7,801 nt of DNA from Agrobacterium fabrum (GTDB lineage: Bacteria; Pseudomonadota; Alphaproteobacteria; Rhizobiales; Rhizobiaceae). The stretch covers positions 1-7,801 of the forward strand of contig QFOL01000190.1 in NCBI GenBank assembly GCA_003241215.1, in the 5' to 3' direction. A model generated the notes under the pieces. It was not told where the DNA came from, did no database searches, and saw nothing but the letters and a program-made list of their open reading frames with translations. Of the stretch, positions 6,850 to 7,801 are shown in pieces (position 1 is the stretch's first letter; every line of letters starts with the position of its first letter). The position numbers and the translations under genes were made by a program.

Positions 6850-6925
6850 CGTCATCCTCGGGCTTGACCCGAGGATCCATCATTGCGCCGGGCTGTGGAT
6901 CCTCGGGTCAAGCCCGAGGATGACG
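6850..6925. repeat. Perfect 30-bp inverted repeat with nested palindromes between convergent genes
   Basis: The arms at 6850-6879 and 6896-6925 are exact reverse complements over 30 bp with a 16-nt centre (6880-6895). Each arm is itself a hairpin: ATCCTCGGG and CCCGAGGAT around CTTGA. The ends read CGTCATCCTCGGG and CCCGAGGATGACG. From memory this resembles a dispersed palindromic sequence seen in many rhizobial intergenic regions; copy number cannot be checked here. It starts 34 nt after the AsmA-like stop, so it probably also acts as a transcript-end stem between this gene and tyrS, although no T-run follows. Confidence 0.9.
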
Positions 6926-6961
6926 GGGAGGGGTGGAATTTATGACGGGGAGGGTGGAGTT
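6921..6961 (+). repeat. Imperfect tandem duplication at the end of the inverted repeat
   Basis: TGACGGGGAGGGGTGGAATT (6921-6940) is followed after 2 nt by TGACGGGGAGGGTGGAGTT (6943-6961). They differ by one deleted G and one substitution. The first copy begins inside the right arm of the 30-bp inverted repeat, so the duplication carries the arm's last five bases (TGACG) outward. Slippage or a remnant of a second element copy would both explain it. Confidence 0.65.
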
Positions 6962-6964
6962 GTC

Positions 6965-6989
6965 CCGGGGGATGCTTTCGTTCCCCCGG
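6965..6989 (-). terminator. Hairpin downstream of tyrS, possible terminator
   Basis: The arms CCGGGGGA (6965-6972) and TCCCCCGG (6982-6989) form a perfect 8-bp, very G/C-rich stem with a 9-nt loop. It lies about 20 nt past the tyrS stop on the minus strand. There is no T-run after it (the next minus-strand bases are GACAACTCC), so it may be a pause or 3'-end-protecting stem more than a classic intrinsic terminator. Confidence 0.45.
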
Positions 6990-7009
6990 AAGAACATCTT
7001 TCTGCGCCC

Positions 7010-7801
7010 TTATGCCGGGCGAACCAGAACGTGCTTCTTCTTGCCGACCGACAGCTTGATGACGCCATCGCCGGTCACTTCACCGGAACCAACCGTCTGG
7101 CGCTCATCGGAAACGCCGATGTCGTTGATCTTCACCGCACCGCCCTGAACGTGGCGACGGGCCTCGCCGTTCGAGCCGGCGAGGCCGGCACGGACGATGA
7201 GCGAGAGGACGCCGAGGCCGGCTTCGAGTTCGGATGTCGGAACCTCGATGGAGGGCAGGTTTTCAGCCAGCGCACCTTCCTCGAAGGTCTTGCGCGCCGT
7301 CTCGGCAGCTTCCTCGGCAGCGGCACGGCCGTGCAGGATGGCCGTCACTTCGGTCGCGAGGATTTTCTTCGCCTCGTTGATCTCCGATCCGCCAAGCGCG
7401 GCAATACGGGCGATCTCATCCATCGGCAGGGTGGTGAAGAGCTTGGCGAAGCGAACCACGTCCGCATCTTCCGTGTTGCGCCAGTATTGCCAGAAGTCAT
7501 AGACCGGCAGCAGGTCCTTGTTCAGCCACACGGCGCCCGATGCCGACTTGCCCATCTTCGCACCCGAAGAGGTGGTCAGAAGCGGCGAGGTCAGCGCGTA
7601 AAGCTGCGGTGTCCCCATGCGGTGACCGAGGTCGATGCCGTTGATGATGTTGCCCCACTGGTCCGAGCCGCCCATCTGCAGGCGGCAGCCGGTGCGCTGG
7701 TTCAGCTCCACGAAGTCGTAGGCCTGCAGGATCATGTAGTTGAATTCGAGGAAGGACAGCGACTGCTCGCGGTCGAGGCGGGTCTTCACGCTGTCGAAGG
7801 A
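7010..7801 (-). CDS. tyrS: Tyrosyl-tRNA synthetase, C-terminal part, cut by window edge
   Basis: This is the last 263 residues of TyrRS, which charges tRNA-Tyr with tyrosine in the cytoplasm; the usual length is a little over 400. The fragment starts mid-gene at [14 protein letters not shown], so the Rossmann N-terminus and HIGH-type motif are outside. Visible are LQAYDF and GGSDQWGN (fragment residues 44-51), which belong to the tyrosine/adenylate pocket. The class I signature loop is present as KMGKS (82-86), followed by GAVWL. A helical anticodon-binding region and a C-terminal S4 RNA-binding domain (about 193-259) follow, ending in a basic tail [10 protein letters not shown]. All expected motifs are intact, so the missing part reflects the window edge and not a pseudogene. 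It converges with the AsmA-like gene. Confidence 0.97.
   Translation of the reverse strand, partial: SFDSVKTRLDREQSLSFLEFNYMILQAYDFVELNQRTGCRLQMGGSDQWGNIINGIDLGHRMGTPQLYALTSPLLTTSSGAKMGKSASGAVWLNKDLLPVYDFWQYWRNTEDADVVRFAKLFTTLPMDEIARIAALGGSEINEAKKILATEVTAILHGRAAAEEAAETARKTFEEGALAENLPSIEVPTSELEAGLGVLSLIVRAGLAGSNGEARRHVQGGAVKINDIGVSDERQTVGSGEVTGDGVIKLSVGKKKHVLVRPA

Noticed and set aside
6850..6925. Repeat pair as part of a CRISPR array
   Set aside because: There are only two arms, in inverted and not direct orientation, with a 16-nt centre and no cas genes. It is a palindromic element.
7010..7801. tyrS as a truncated pseudogene
   Set aside because: The frame is open to the last base of the window and all visible motifs are intact; the missing N-terminus is due to the edge.
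1..7801. A novel multi-gene defence, mobile or biosynthetic system
   Set aside because: Every long gene belongs to a recognisable housekeeping or envelope family, and no integrase, transposase, nuclease or toxin-like gene is visible.

Overview
The window reads as ordinary chromosomal DNA of an alphaproteobacterium, most likely the Rhizobium/Agrobacterium group (Hyphomicrobiales). The support is the high G+C coding bias with long open antisense shadow frames, the protein sequences themselves, and an intergenic palindrome of a kind I recall from rhizobial genomes. The assignment is by recognition only; no search was run.

Layout from left to right. (1) Positions 1-275, minus strand: the N-terminal 91 residues of a DEAD-box RNA helicase, cut by the window edge, with a promoter-like pair at 354-382. 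(2) Positions 276-498: a gene-free spacer holding that promoter and an inverted repeat (400-424) that could terminate the next gene. (3) 499-1797, minus: a membrane-anchored coiled-coil M23 peptidase, preceded by a short control region with an 8-bp inverted repeat. (4) 1891-2715 and 2729-3196, both minus: a DUF455 ferritin-like protein and, 13 nt upstream of it, a Bcp/PrxQ peroxiredoxin with a single cysteine. They look like one transcription unit. (5) 3197-3431: a divergent spacer with the bcp promoter and a long imperfect palindrome. (6) 3432-6815, plus: a 1127-residue AsmA/YhdP-like (DUF3971) envelope protein, the only plus-strand gene. (7) 6816-7009: a convergent spacer with a perfect 30-bp inverted repeat, a short tandem duplication and a hairpin. 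(8) 7010-7801, minus: the C-terminal 263 residues of tyrosyl-tRNA synthetase, cut by the right edge.

Two genes concern the envelope: the M23 protein (peptidoglycan cleavage or remodelling) and the AsmA-like protein (probably lipid transfer or outer-membrane homeostasis). Two concern redox or iron chemistry: Bcp and the putative di-iron DUF455 protein. The two edge genes are RNA and translation housekeeping functions. I see no phage, transposase, CRISPR, toxin-antitoxin or defence genes, and nothing that amounts to a new multi-gene system. The points worth a second look are mostly intergenic palindromes, the lone-cysteine peroxiredoxin next to a di-iron protein, and an isolated periplasmic cysteine pair in the AsmA-like protein.
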